From Palsa-883 sp963847615 (GTDB lineage Bacteria; Pseudomonadota; Alphaproteobacteria; Acetobacterales; Acetobacteraceae), in contig CAWKAN010000013.1 in assembly GCA_963847615.1 (NCBI GenBank), forward strand, positions 44,135 through 108,134: 64,000 bases of DNA, given 5' to 3'. Below, in pieces: positions 9,078-20,573 of this stretch (its first letter is position 1; every line of letters starts with the position of its first letter). A program made the position numbers and the translations under genes. The notes beneath the pieces were generated by a model that ran no database searches, was not told the DNA's origin, and saw nothing but the letters and a program-made list of their open reading frames with translations.

Positions 9078-9983
9078 TCAGCAAAGTGCTACAGCCGCAC
9101 CAAAGATGTCTGGATTCTTCCGATTGTTGTAGCGCCACTCGAACTCGGCGACGTAGAGCGGCAGATATTTGGCGCTAACGTGGTGGAAGCTACCCATGAT
9201 GCCGCGTTTCAACAGCGACCAGAAGCTGTCGATGGTTCCCGTGTGGATAACGCCACGCACATATTCACCTTTGGCGTGCTTGACGGACTCGTGGGGGAAA
9301 TCGCGCGCCAAGTCGATATATCCACTGTGCTCATCGGTGGCGATCAAGCTGACCTTCTCGGACACTGCGGCGCGGACGAAATGGCCCATCGTGCGAAGGT
9401 TGGCCTCGCGAAGCACGCGGGCGACGACCGGCCCTTGCCGCTCAACAGCGCCGATGACGATCTCCTTGCCGACGCCGCCCGTGCCGGGTGTGCGCTTGTC
9501 CCAATGCCGGTTCTTGTTCTTGCCGCCGATGTAGGTTTCATCGACCTCAACGATACCCATCAGCTTGCGGAACTCGGGATCGACCAGGGCGGCCCGGATA
9601 CGGTGGCACATATAATGGGCGGTGGAGTACACCCGAACCCCATCATCCGGTGGATTTGCAGCGCGGCGATGCCTTTCTTGCTGGTCAGCATGAGGTAGAT
9701 GACCTTGAACCATGTTCGCAGCGCGACGTTAGTGTTCTGGAACACTGTTCCAGCGATCACCGAGAAGCGATAGGATGGTACTTTTGCCGCAATCCATACA
9801 TTCCCATTTGAACGCCATCGTCCTCAATGCGAACACGTGGTTCGACGATCCGCACCGGGGGCACTTGACCACCCCATCCGGCCAGCGCCGCCGCATCAAG
9901 TAGACTTTGCACGCCTGTTCATCGGGAAACAGCGCGTCAAACTCGGCGCTGGTCATTTGCTTCGTGAACTTGATCTGGCCCAT
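9078..9983 (-). pseudogene. IS1595-family transposase, decayed
   Basis: This is a DDE transposase of the IS1595 family with an N-terminal zinc ribbon (CPRCGSSNHVFA...CMDCGK), then the catalytic core: VDETYIGGK (first D), TDEHSGYIDL (second D), and the conserved C-terminal stretch HTGTIDSFWSLLKRG, WRYNNR. The frame is lost near 9765 (after CMDCGKS), continues in another frame through TVFQNTNVALRTWFKV to RMMGFG near 9635, then returns to the first frame at YSTAHYMCHRI. Two compensating indels therefore leave no full-length protein. ATG 9983 (MGQIKFTKQM) is the likely original start. I could not define terminal inverted repeats or a target duplication. Confidence 0.82.
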
Positions 9984-10033
9984 CGGACGTGCCCTCATGT
10001 CTGACGGAGAGGAATATGGCACGTCTCGGCCAA

Positions 10034-10117
10034 TTCGTCAAGTCCCGCATAATCGCCCTCGCGAGGGGCGGCACCGACGCCCTGCCCATCCGCCCCCTCC
10101 CCCTCATCCGCTCCCGG
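10034..10117. repeat. 84-bp inverted repeat, right arm
   Basis: This is the exact reverse complement of 7890-7973. It runs directly into a three-hairpin repeat copy at 10114-10205. Confidence 0.9.
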
Positions 10118-10205
10118 TCATGGAGTCCAGAGGCTCCGCCTCTGGTGGGGGGTCCAGGGGGGCAACGCCCCCCTGGCGGGGTTCGGGGCGGAGCCCCGAT
10201 GGCTC
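10114..10205. repeat. Three-hairpin GC-rich repeat, copy 2 (inverted)
   Basis: Hairpins CCAGAGGCTCCGCCTCTGG, CCAGGGGGGCAACGCC...CTGG and CGGGGCGGAGCCCCG follow each other. Relative to copy 1 the stems carry paired substitutions (AAGGG/CCCTT becomes AGAGG/CCTCT), which keeps base pairing. Confidence 0.78.
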
Positions 10206-10292
10206 GCGCCGCGCGTCGAAACAGGGCGTGACTTTCGCTGGCCCCGGGGATAGCTCTACCAGGCTTGGCAAACTTTCTACCAAGGTCCGACC

Positions 10293-10553
10293 ATGGGTGC
10301 GCAGCTGAACATCAAGAGCGAGGACGCCTACCGCCTGGCGTCCCGGCTGTCCGAATTGACCGGCGAGAGCCTGACCTCGGTCGTCACCAAGGCGCTGCAG
10401 GCGGAGCTGGAGCGACAGGAACGGGCGCGGGACCGCGAGGAACGGTTGCGACGCGTGCGGGAGATCACGGCTGACATTCGTCACCATCTCCGCCACCCCC
10501 TCCCATCGTCCGATACCAGTTGGATGTATGGCGAAGACGGCTTGCCGCGGTGA
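10293..10553 (+). CDS. vapB: VapB-type antitoxin
   Basis: This 86-aa protein begins MGAQLNIKSEDAYRLASRLS and continues ELTGESLTSVVTKALQAEL, the short helical DNA-binding/dimerisation start seen in Rv0623/PSK-type VapB antitoxins. It ends in a charged helix (RQERARDREERLRRVREI) and a C-terminal tail (PSSDTSWMYGEDGLPR) that would wrap the toxin. The ATG at 10293 fits the family start. The last codons overlap the GTG start of vapC, the usual coupled arrangement. The complex is expected to repress its own promoter. The pair lies directly upstream of glyS, where glyQ is often found. Confidence 0.85.
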   Translation: MGAQLNIKSEDAYRLASRLSELTGESLTSVVTKALQAELERQERARDREERLRRVREITADIRHHLRHPLPSSDTSWMYGEDGLPR

Positions 10554-10945
10554 TCGTCGACAGTTCCGCCTTGCTGGCGGTCATCCTCAACGAGGACGAC
10601 GAGCCGCGCTTTGCGACGGCCATGATCGACGCGCCGGTGCTGCGGATGTCCGCGGCGAACTGGGTCGAGGCGGCCATTGTGGTCGATTCCCACCGGAACC
10701 CGGCCGCCGCGGACCGGTTCGAGGATCTCGTCGAGGCCCTTCGCCTCGAGATCGTGCCGGTCACCGTTGAACACGCCTACCGGACGCGCGTGGCACACCA
10801 CGATTTCGGGCGGGGCCGCCATCGCGCGCGATTGAACTATGGCGACTGCTTTGCCTATGCGCTTGCCAAGATCCGGGGCGAACCGCTGCTGTTCAAGGGC
10901 GACGACTTCTCCCAGACCGACATCGAGCCGGCGCTGAAGGACTGA
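10550..10945 (+). CDS. vapC: VapC-type PIN-domain toxin
   Basis: This 131-aa PIN-domain ribonuclease has acidic catalytic residues in VIVDSSALLAVILNEDDE (Asp near the start, Glu), MSAANWVEAAIVVD (Glu) and LNYGDCFAYALAK (Asp), matching the four-acid PIN site. Such toxins cleave tRNA or rRNA. The GTG start at 10550 is chosen because the family starts M-I-V-D-S-S-A, and it overlaps the vapB stop (GGTGA). A longer frame from 10520 is open but adds residues not seen in the family. The gene ends two bases before glyS, so glyS may be transcribed from the vapBC promoter. Confidence 0.87.
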   Translation: MIVDSSALLAVILNEDDEPRFATAMIDAPVLRMSAANWVEAAIVVDSHRNPAAADRFEDLVEALRLEIVPVTVEHAYRTRVAHHDFGRGRHRARLNYGDCFAYALAKIRGEPLLFKGDDFSQTDIEPALKD

Positions 10946-10947
10946 CC

Positions 10948-13029
10948 ATGCCGGAGTTCTTTCTGGAGCTGTTCAGCGAGGAAATCCCTGCGCGCATGCA
11001 GGCTCGCGCGGCGGAGGACCTAGCGCGTTTGGTTGGTCAGACCACTCTGATGAGAGTGTTCGTCGCTGGCACGACGCCACGGGTGTTTTACGGGCCGCGA
11101 CGCATTGCGTATGCGGCCGAAGTGGCGTCAACAGTACCTGGCGGGGTCATACAAAATCGCGGCCCACAAGTCGGGGCGCCAGATCAGGCCGTTGACGGTT
11201 TCCTTCGCAGGGTCGGCGCGACGCGAGCCGATTTGACCGAGCGGGATGGCCGTTGGTTCTTCGACCAACATTCTCCGGCAGTTTCAGTTGTCGACGTCAT
11301 AAAGGGAGCTGTCCCCGACCTGTTGCGTCGCTTCCCGTGGCCGAAATCGATGCGCTGGGGCGGCACCAGCGCGTTCACCTGGGTGCGCCCGCTGCACCGG
11401 ATCACCTGCCTGCTGGACGGCGCGGTCGTGCCGTTCGACCTGCGCGACGGCGCCGACGACGGGCACGGGCTGCACGCCGCCGACCTCACCGAGGGCCATC
11501 GCATCCACGCGCCCGGCGCGGTCGCGGTGCGCTCGTGCGAGGACTGGGCGGCGACGCTGCGCGCGCGCCACGTCCTGGTCGATGCCGAGGAACGCAAGCG
11601 GGTGATCGCCGAGGGCGTGCAGCGGCTGGCCGCCGAGCGGCACCTCACCGTGGTAGACGATCCGGGCCTGCTGGACGAGGTGGCCGGCCTGGTCGAGTGG
11701 CCGGTGCCGCTGCTCGGCCGGATCGACCCCGCCTTCATGGATCTGCCGGCCGAGGTCATGCAGGTCTCCATGCGGGTCAACCAGCGCTACTTCGCGCTGC
11801 GCACCGCCGCGGGCGCGGCGGCGCCGTATTTCGCCTTTGTCGCCAACATCGCCCCCGCCGACGGCGGCGCCGTCAGCATCGCCGGCAACGAGCGCGTGCT
11901 GCGTGCCCGCTTCGCCGATGCACGGCATTTCTGGGACCTCGACCGCAAGGCGCGGCTGGAAAGCCGCGTGCCGAAGCTCGACCACGTGACGTTCCATGCG
12001 AAGCTGGGCAGCCAGGGTGACCGGGCGCGCCGGCTGGAGGCACTGGCCGAGCACATCGCGCCGCTGGTGCACGCCGGCCCCGCATTGGCGCGCGCCGCAG
12101 CGCTGCTGTGCAAGGCCGACCTGGTGACGGGCATGGTCGGCGAGTTCCCCGAGCTGCAGGGCGTGATGGGCAGCTACTACGCGCGCCACGACAACGAGGA
12201 CGCGCTGGTCGCCGACGCCATCCGCGAGCACTACGCGCCGAAGGGGCCGACCGACGCGGTGCCGAGCGCGCCGGTCTCGATCGCCGTGGCGCTGGCCGAC
12301 AAGCTGGACCAGCTCGCCGGGTTCTTCGCCATCGGGGAAAAACCGACCGGGTCGGGCGATCCCTACGCGCTGCGCCGTGCCGGGCTCGGCATCATCCGCA
12401 TCATCCGCGAAAACGGGCTGCGGCTGCGCCTGCTGGCGCTGATCGAGACGGCCGGGCACGGGCTGTCCCACCATCACGGCGTGCATCCCGCGCCGGCGAG
12501 CGAGATCATGGACTTCCTCGCCGAGCGGCTGCGCGTGCAATTGCGCGCCGAGGGGGCGCGCCACGACGTGCTGGCCGCGGTGTTCGCGGCCAAGGGCGCG
12601 GCGGGCCCGGACGACGATCTGACCCGCCTGCTGGCGCGCACCGAGGCGGTGGCCGCGCTGCTCGGCACCGCGGACGGGGCCAATCTGCTCACCGCCTATC
12701 GCCGCGCCGCCAACATCCTGCGCATCGAGACCCGCAAGGACGGACCGCACGACGCCGCGCCGGACGCGAGCCTGCTGCGCGAACCGGCGGAAATTGACCT
12801 GGATCATGCGCTGGGGGCCATTGCCGTCGTATCCTGCCTGCTCGACCAGGAGGATTTCGCCGGCGCAATGGCGGAGCTCGCGCGGTTGCGGGCGCCGCTG
12901 GATGCCTTCTTCGACCAGGTGACCGTCAACGCGCCGGAGCCGGACCTGCGCCGGAACCGTTTGCGGCTGCTGCATCGCGTTCAGGCGACGATGGATCGCG
13001 TCGCCGATTTTTCACGTCTCGAAGGTTGA
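10948..13029 (+). CDS. glyS: Glycine-tRNA ligase beta subunit
   Basis: This 693-aa beta subunit of the heterotetrameric bacterial glycyl-tRNA synthetase binds and recognises tRNA-Gly, while the alpha subunit (GlyQ) activates glycine. It starts MPEFFLELFSEEIPARMQ, the standard GlyS opening, contains FPWPKSMRWGGTSAFTWVRP, ADLVTGMVGEFPELQGVMG and ADKLDQLAGFFAIGEKPTGSGDPYALRR, and ends with a DALR-like anticodon-binding region. Residues about 27-125 (11,025-11,330) are unusual: the segment is shorter than in orthologues, diverges from the usual TPRRLAL-type sequence and uses less GC-rich codons. glyQ is not in the window; vapBC sits where it would be expected. Confidence 0.93.
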   Translation: MPEFFLELFSEEIPARMQARAAEDLARLVGQTTLMRVFVAGTTPRVFYGPRRIAYAAEVASTVPGGVIQNRGPQVGAPDQAVDGFLRRVGATRADLTERDGRWFFDQHSPAVSVVDVIKGAVPDLLRRFPWPKSMRWGGTSAFTWVRPLHRITCLLDGAVVPFDLRDGADDGHGLHAADLTEGHRIHAPGAVAVRSCEDWAATLRARHVLVDAEERKRVIAEGVQRLAAERHLTVVDDPGLLDEVAGLVEWPVPLLGRIDPAFMDLPAEVMQVSMRVNQRYFALRTAAGAAAPYFAFVANIAPADGGAVSIAGNERVLRARFADARHFWDLDRKARLESRVPKLDHVTFHAKLGSQGDRARRLEALAEHIAPLVHAGPALARAAALLCKADLVTGMVGEFPELQGVMGSYYARHDNEDALVADAIREHYAPKGPTDAVPSAPVSIAVALADKLDQLAGFFAIGEKPTGSGDPYALRRAGLGIIRIIRENGLRLRLLALIETAGHGLSHHHGVHPAPASEIMDFLAERLRVQLRAEGARHDVLAAVFAAKGAAGPDDDLTRLLARTEAVAALLGTADGANLLTAYRRAANILRIETRKDGPHDAAPDASLLREPAEIDLDHALGAIAVVSCLLDQEDFAGAMAELARLRAPLDAFFDQVTVNAPEPDLRRNRLRLLHRVQATMDRVADFSRLEG

Positions 13030-13040
13030 TGGAGGCTCCG

Positions 13041-15711
<2,671 letters not shown>

Positions 15712-15814
15712 GGCGCCCGCCGATGCCCGCCGCCGCGCCTCGCAACGGGGCGGGCGGCGCTGGGCGCAACAATGCGGCCGAGACGGGCGCGTCCCGCGGT
15801 GTGGCAGAGACCGG

Positions 15815-16615
15815 CTAGTACCGCCTGATCAACTGCGGCGCGCGGGTGGCGTACAGCACCGGCGCCGCCCGATAGGCGGCCAGGCCGCGCCCGACCCCGA
15901 CCGAGCCATGCGGCAGCGTGGCCGGCACGCCCGCGGCGAACGGCAAGCCCGCCCCGGGTTGCGTCCCGGCTTGCGCCCCGGGGAGCATCCTGGGGCGCAT
16001 CCCGGGGGGCATCCCACCGGACATCGCCGACCAGGCCTGCATCGGGGGTGGCTCGCCACGCGCCAGTTGCCGCTCCTGCATCCAGGCGTCCGCGACCTTG
16101 GTCTGATAGGCGGCGGCCAACTCGGGCGTGGCGGAGTGATACAGTGCCGCGGCACGCGACCAGTCGTTGGTCTGGGCGTGCAGATCGGTCAGGAAGCGCG
16201 CGGCATAGGCCGCGTTGGCGGAGGGATCGAACGCCTGCTCCAGGCTGGCGAAGGCATCCGGATGGTGCATCAGGTTGACCTGCATGCAGCCGACGTCGAT
16301 CGAGCGGACGCCACGGGCCTGCAACCCCCGCGCCGCGGCGATCGCCTGCTCCTTGGTGTCGTAGAAGCTGCCCTGCCCTTCGGCATTGATGGTCCAGGGC
16401 CAGGGCGCCAACACGCCGCTGGCCGGATCGCGCCGGCCGCTCTCGACCCGGCCGATCGCCGACAGGAGCTGCGCCGGCAGGGCGCCGGCCCGCTCGGCGG
16501 CAATGATCGCGGCGCGGCACAGCGCGCCTGGGGCGAAGACCGTGATGAACGGCGCGGCCCGGGCCGTCCCCAGGAGACATGGCAGCAATGCGATGATCAG
16601 TGCCAGCAGGCGCAT
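15815..16615 (-). CDS. Secreted lytic transglycosylase (SLT domain)
   Basis: This 266-aa protein has a clear signal peptide (MRLLALIIALLPCLLGTARA) and an SLT/goose-lysozyme-like fold. The catalytic Glu lies in AIGRVESGRRDP, the substrate-loop region in PWPWTINAEGQG, and the conserved VGCMQVNLMHHPDAF and AAALYHSATPELAAAYQ are typical of the family. It would cleave peptidoglycan glycan strands in the periplasm, leaving 1,6-anhydro ends. The last 70 residues are Pro/Gly/Ala/Met-rich and low-complexity. The ATG at 16615 opens directly on the signal peptide. It is convergent with ppdK across a 100-bp gap and has no evident operon partner; such enzymes are often linked to secretion or motility assemblies, which are not seen here. 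Confidence 0.85.
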   Translation of the reverse strand: MRLLALIIALLPCLLGTARAAPFITVFAPGALCRAAIIAAERAGALPAQLLSAIGRVESGRRDPASGVLAPWPWTINAEGQGSFYDTKEQAIAAARGLQARGVRSIDVGCMQVNLMHHPDAFASLEQAFDPSANAAYAARFLTDLHAQTNDWSRAAALYHSATPELAAAYQTKVADAWMQERQLARGEPPPMQAWSAMSGGMPPGMRPRMLPGAQAGTQPGAGLPFAAGVPATLPHGSVGVGRGLAAYRAAPVLYATRAPQLIRRY

Positions 16616-16784
16616 GGCGGCATCCTGGAGGCAAAAGCTGAACGAAAGGTTGCCAGATGACCGCCCCGGGGTGCCAATCTGCGGAAAGATCGCCTACAGG
16701 CCGACACCCCGAGGGCGAGCGGCCGGGCAGGAGGACGTCGGGTCCCCTGGCTTCTGGCCCGCAAGCGGGAGAGCCGAAAGACAG

Positions 16785-16862
16785 CCAGGGTTTCGCCCCG
16801 AACCCCACCAAGGGGCGCTGTCCCCTGGCGGGGTCCGAGGCGAAGCCCCGACCTTCCTTCAT
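16785..16862. repeat. Three-hairpin GC-rich repeat, degenerate copy 3
   Basis: This contains the GGGTTTCGCCCC and CCAAGGGGCGCTGTCCCCTGG-type hairpins and a GCGGGGT...GAAGCCCCG stretch similar to the copies at 7803, 10114 and 24698. The outer stems are worn. It lies between the divergent transglycosylase and CDF genes. Confidence 0.6.
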
Positions 16863-16892
16863 GCGCCGGCCGGTCTCTGCTAGAGGCCCTGC

Positions 16893-17780
16893 ATGGCACG
16901 CGGCGAGCGGATAGCGATCGGCAGCATTGGCATCGGCCTCGTCGTCTTGGCGATGAAGGCCGCCGCCTGGTGGCTGACCGGCAGCGCGGCGCTGTTTTCC
17001 GACGCGCTGGAAACCACGGTGAACGTCGCCGCCGGTGTCATTGCCCTGGGCGCCTTGCGGGTCGCCGCGGCGCCGGCCGACGCCAACCACCCCTACGGCC
17101 ACGACAAGGCGGAGTTCTTCGCCGCGGTGATCGAGGGCGTGTTGATCGTCATTGCCGCGTTCTCGATCTTCCACCATGCCTGGGCGGTGTGGTGGGACCC
17201 GCACCCGCTGCGGTACCCGCTGCAAGGGATTGGCCTCAACGCCGTCGCGACGCTGCTGAATGCGGGCTGGTCGGCCTTGCTGCTGCGGGTCGGGCGGCAG
17301 TTGCACTCGCCGGCGCTAGTGGCGGACGGGCATCACCTGCTGGCCGATGTGGTGACCTCCTGCGGCGTGACGGCGGGGGTTGGGCTGGTGGTGGTGACCG
17401 GGTTCCTGCCGCTCGATCCGCTGCTGGCGGCGGCCACCGGGGTCTATGTGCTGTTCGCCGGGATGCGCGTGATCTCCTCGTCGGTGGGGGGGTTGATGGA
17501 CGCGGCGCCGCCGGCCGAGGTGATCCAGCGCATTCGTGCCCTGGTGGCGGAGAGTGCCGAGGGCGCGCTGGAGGCGCACGACCTGCGCATCCGCTATGCT
17601 GGGCGGCTGACGTTTCTGGAGTTTCACCTGGTGGTGCCGGGGACGATGACGGTGGCCGAATCGCACGCCATCTGTGACCGGATCGAGGCGGCGCTGAAGG
17701 CCGAGATGAGCAATCTGGAGATCACCATCCACGTCGAGCCGGAAGCCAAGGCGAAGCAGCATGGCGTGCTGGTGCTGTGA
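16893..17780 (+). CDS. Cation diffusion facilitator transporter
   Basis: This 295-aa inner-membrane antiporter has the CDF layout: six TM segments in residues 1-200, the metal-site motif in TM2 (FSDALETTVN), HPYGHDKAEFF before TM3, and a second site in TM5 (VADGHHLLADVVTS). A ferredoxin-like C-terminal domain follows (EAHDLRIRYAGRLTFLEFHL, SHAICDRIEAAL). Members export Zn2+, Co2+, Fe2+ or Mn2+; the E in place of the second TM2 Asp makes the specificity uncertain. It starts at ATG 16893, 31 bases after the degenerate hairpin repeat, and appears to stand alone upstream of tonB. Confidence 0.87.
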   Translation: MARGERIAIGSIGIGLVVLAMKAAAWWLTGSAALFSDALETTVNVAAGVIALGALRVAAAPADANHPYGHDKAEFFAAVIEGVLIVIAAFSIFHHAWAVWWDPHPLRYPLQGIGLNAVATLLNAGWSALLLRVGRQLHSPALVADGHHLLADVVTSCGVTAGVGLVVVTGFLPLDPLLAAATGVYVLFAGMRVISSSVGGLMDAAPPAEVIQRIRALVAESAEGALEAHDLRIRYAGRLTFLEFHLVVPGTMTVAESHAICDRIEAALKAEMSNLEITIHVEPEAKAKQHGVLVL

Positions 17781-18069
17781 ACCGGCCTGCGGCGGGTGCG
17801 GCTGGGTGGCATGACGCGGCGGCCGGCGCGGGCCGCGTTCCGCCGCGACAGCTCCGCCAGCCACGCGCCCGGGCACCACTAACCCGGGGATGACCAACCG
17901 GGGCATGACCGGCCGGGGCACGACGAGCTCGGCAACGAGAGGTTCGGGCGCGACGGGCAGTGGCGTGACGGGCCAGGACGCGGCGGGCCAGGACGCGGCG
18001 GGCTGGGGCGCGACCGGCTGGGGGGGGGCGGGCTGGGGCGGGACGGGCCGGCGGTCGGTCCCGGCCCTG

Positions 18070-19017
18070 ATGCGGGCGCGCCGCACGCAGTGGGCGCTGT
18101 CCTGGGCTGCGGTCGCGTCGATCCTGCTGCACGCCGGCCTGCTGGCGGCATTCCTGATCGTGGCCGACCGGGCCGCGCGCGGCGTGCACGAGGCGATCGA
18201 CGCCGCCCCGATGGTCGAGCTGGTGATGGTGCAGCAGAAGGGTCAGGACCGGAGCGCCGACCAGGCGCCGCCGTCCGATCGCCGCGCCGAGGCGACGCCG
18301 TCGGCGCCCTCCGCCACACCGCCGCCGGTCCCGCCGCCCGCGCCGCCCGAGCCGCCGCCGCCGCCGACGCCGCCGGCAGCGAGCAGCCCGCCACCGGTGC
18401 CGCCGCCCAGCGCCAAGGCGGCGACCGAGACCTTGCCGCCGCCGCCGCCGCCCGCGCCCGTTCCGTCGCAAGCCGCGGCGACGACAGCCCCGCCTGCCAC
18501 GCCGCCCCCACCGCAACCCGCACCGCAGCCCCCATCGCGGCCCCCATCGCGGCCCCCATCGCGGCCCGAGTTGGCGGCGCGGCAAGCGCCGCCGGCGCCG
18601 CCCAGCCCGGCCCGGACGCCCGCGCCGCTTGCCGCGCCGGCCGCGCCCACGCCGCCGGCCCCGGTGGCCGACGCCACCCCGCGGGTCAACCTCGGCGGCA
18701 CCGGCGACCTGAGCAACGTGCTGGTCACGGGCGACAACGTGATCCCGGCCGGCCCCGATCCCAAGGTGCACAACCGCGAACCGGAGTATCCCTTCGAAGC
18801 GGTGCGACGCGGCCAGCAGGGCACGGTCGAACTGGTGGTGCGGGTCTCGCCCGAAGGCCTGCCGAGCGAGGTGCTCATCGCGCGCAGCTCCGGCTTCGCC
18901 ATGCTCGACCGGGCCGCGCGCGACGCGGTGGCGAGCTGGCGCTTCGTGCCGGCGGTGCGGGACGGCCAGCCGATCCCGTCGAACGCGGCGATCCACATCG
19001 TGTTCCAGCTCAACTAG
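18070..19017 (+). CDS. tonB: TonB-family energy transducer
   Basis: TonB couples the ExbBD proton-driven complex to outer-membrane receptors. There is one TM anchor (WALSWAAVASILLHAGLLAAFLIVA), a long Pro/Ala-rich periplasmic spacer, and a C-terminal TonB domain (EYPFEAVRRGQQGTVELVVR, AARDAVASWRFVPAVRDGQP). Three perfect 12-bp units at 18529-18564 encode repeated PPSR. The start is uncertain: ATG 18070 places the anchor near the N-terminus as usual, but the frame stays open back to ATG 17890 through a Gly/Thr/Trp-rich minisatellite-like stretch. exbB/exbD and a receptor are not in the window. Confidence 0.83.
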   Translation: MRARRTQWALSWAAVASILLHAGLLAAFLIVADRAARGVHEAIDAAPMVELVMVQQKGQDRSADQAPPSDRRAEATPSAPSATPPPVPPPAPPEPPPPPTPPAASSPPPVPPPSAKAATETLPPPPPPAPVPSQAAATTAPPATPPPPQPAPQPPSRPPSRPPSRPELAARQAPPAPPSPARTPAPLAAPAAPTPPAPVADATPRVNLGGTGDLSNVLVTGDNVIPAGPDPKVHNREPEYPFEAVRRGQQGTVELVVRVSPEGLPSEVLIARSSGFAMLDRAARDAVASWRFVPAVRDGQPIPSNAAIHIVFQLN

Positions 19018-19151
19018 CCCGGGTTTATTACTATAATATTACTTTAGGTGTATGATATACAAGCGGAGTGTGCCATATTAAGCGCAAAATCGTAGCCATT
19101 TATACCGGCCGTCTAAAATGATGACTCTTCCGTCATTTAGGCTGGCTGGTA
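19018..19151. other. AT-rich intergenic spacer between convergent genes
   Basis: The 30-40 bases after the tonB stop (TTTATTACTATAATATTACT and on) are strikingly AT-rich for this window. There is no strong hairpin terminator. This may be the edge of an acquired segment running to about 21,120. Confidence 0.45.
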
Positions 19152-20573
19152 TCAGTCGGCCACTGACACTGACGCTTTGGGGGCGTAGGCCTTTGATAAA
19201 GCAATTGCGACGTTCAATATTACGGGATCCCATTCGCCAGGCTGTCGTTGCCGAAACAACCGCACACTCGGATACCATGGCGTATCCTCGCGGTCGATAA
19301 GCCATCGCCAGTCACTGGCTTTGGACAGTAGAATCCACGCCGGTTTCCCCAGGGCACCCGCCAAGTGACCGACGGAAGTGTCAACGGTAATGACCAGGTC
19401 CAGATTGGCGATAATAGCAGCAGTCTCGTCGAAATCCGTCAACATAGCCGACGTATCAAAAATGTTGGTGAAGTGCTGCTGCGCAACCTCGACATCTGCC
19501 GGTGGGAAGGGCTGCTGGAGCGATACAAAGGCGAGGCCATCAACCGCCGCAAGTGGGGCCAACTGGATTAGCCGCAGCGAGCGCCGACGATCATTGGGGT
19601 GGGTAGGCCGACCACTCCACGCGAGACCAACGCGTTTTGCCCCCCTCGGGATCTGGGCAGACAGGCGGTCCGCCCAGTGGGCCACGCGTGCCGGATCGGG
19701 AGTCAGATAAGCAACGCTGGTCGGGATTGAATCTTGCGTGGTATGAAATAGGCCAGGTAGACTTGACAGTCGGCAATAGGCAGCATGCCCAGGAATTTCA
19801 TTCCATCGGTGATAGGCATGGGCAACTCCGGGGATCCGTTCCAGAAGTGATAATATCTCGCTGCTGCAGCCCAGGACAACTTCCTGACAGCGTTCAGCTA
19901 CCATGGGGATGTAGCGGCAAAATTGTATGGTATCACCGTAGCCTTGGTCGCCGACCAGCAGAATCCGGCCAGAGGGAATTTGCATCCCGTTCCATGGAGC
20001 CGAAGTAATCTTGGGGAGCTGGCCACGCCCCGCCTCCGTCAAATTGCGCCACTCGTACTCAAGCCATCCGGGGGCATATTCGCCTTGCGCCAGCAGGTTT
20101 TGCGCCAATGCGAGATGAGCATCGGCATGTTCTGCATTGAGGCCGAGCGCCCGGAGCAGACACGCCATGGCCCGGTCGCGTTCATCCAAATCTGTGAATA
20201 CCAAGGACAAATTGACGAGATAATCAGGATTATTGGGCGCCAGGCGGACTGCCTGGGTTCCTGCGCTTAGTGCATCCTGGAGTCGATATGCCAGACGATA
20301 CAGGGTGCAGAGGTTGCCGTACCACGCCGCGACACCAGACTGGCGCGAGACGGCCCGCTCCAGCAGCTGAATGGCGTGTTCTACATCGCCGGAATGGGCC
20401 GCCACCATACCCGATAGCGCCAGAGCCGGAGCAAGATCAGGTTGGGTGGCAAGCAGGTCACTACAGATGCCATTTGCCTCTCCGAAGCGCTTCGCCTGTG
20501 CAGCCGCTTGCGCACGGGTGAGCGCCTGCTCGACCGCGCTAGCTGGCGTCGCGGTGGGGGCCGGTCCGGTCAT
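19152..20573 (-). CDS. TPR protein with glycosyltransferase-like C-terminal domain
   Basis: This is a 473-aa protein. Residues about 15-190 contain tetratricopeptide-like helices (CSDLLATQPDLAPALALSG, AVRLAPNNPDYLVNLSLVF, LNAEHADAHLALAQNLLAQG). Residues 210-470 look like a GT9/GT41-like glycosyltransferase fold, with RILLVGDQGYGDTIQFCRY, KRVGLAWSGRPTHPNDRRRS and LVITVDTSVGHLAGALGKP, the last being the nucleotide-sugar-site hallmark of these families. Such proteins occur widely in Acetobacteraceae and are thought to modify surface polysaccharides or proteins; acceptor and sugar are unknown. ATG 20573 is chosen; the frame is open to 20627 without better support. Codon use and GC are lower than in the neighbours, pointing to transfer. 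Confidence 0.75.
   Translation of the reverse strand: MTGPAPTATPASAVEQALTRAQAAAQAKRFGEANGICSDLLATQPDLAPALALSGMVAAHSGDVEHAIQLLERAVSRQSGVAAWYGNLCTLYRLAYRLQDALSAGTQAVRLAPNNPDYLVNLSLVFTDLDERDRAMACLLRALGLNAEHADAHLALAQNLLAQGEYAPGWLEYEWRNLTEAGRGQLPKITSAPWNGMQIPSGRILLVGDQGYGDTIQFCRYIPMVAERCQEVVLGCSSEILSLLERIPGVAHAYHRWNEIPGHAAYCRLSSLPGLFHTTQDSIPTSVAYLTPDPARVAHWADRLSAQIPRGAKRVGLAWSGRPTHPNDRRRSLRLIQLAPLAAVDGLAFVSLQQPFPPADVEVAQQHFTNIFDTSAMLTDFDETAAIIANLDLVITVDTSVGHLAGALGKPAWILLSKASDWRWLIDREDTPWYPSVRLFRQRQPGEWDPVILNVAIALSKAYAPKASVSVAD

Noticed and set aside
8944..9138. Short minus-strand frame (ending LLLWGDEGSPALALRWRAY) after the IS1595 transposase core
   Set aside because: It could be a shifted transposase end or an unrelated fragment; no family motif, start or ribosome site supports a gene.
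8935..10033. Terminal inverted repeats for the IS1595-type element
   Set aside because: Only a 6-base match (CGTGCC) was found between plausible ends; too short to define the element.
17890..18069. N-terminal extension of TonB from ATG 17890
   Set aside because: The Gly/Thr/Trp-rich stretch is made of short DNA repeats and would place about 70 residues before the membrane anchor; kept only as an alternative start.
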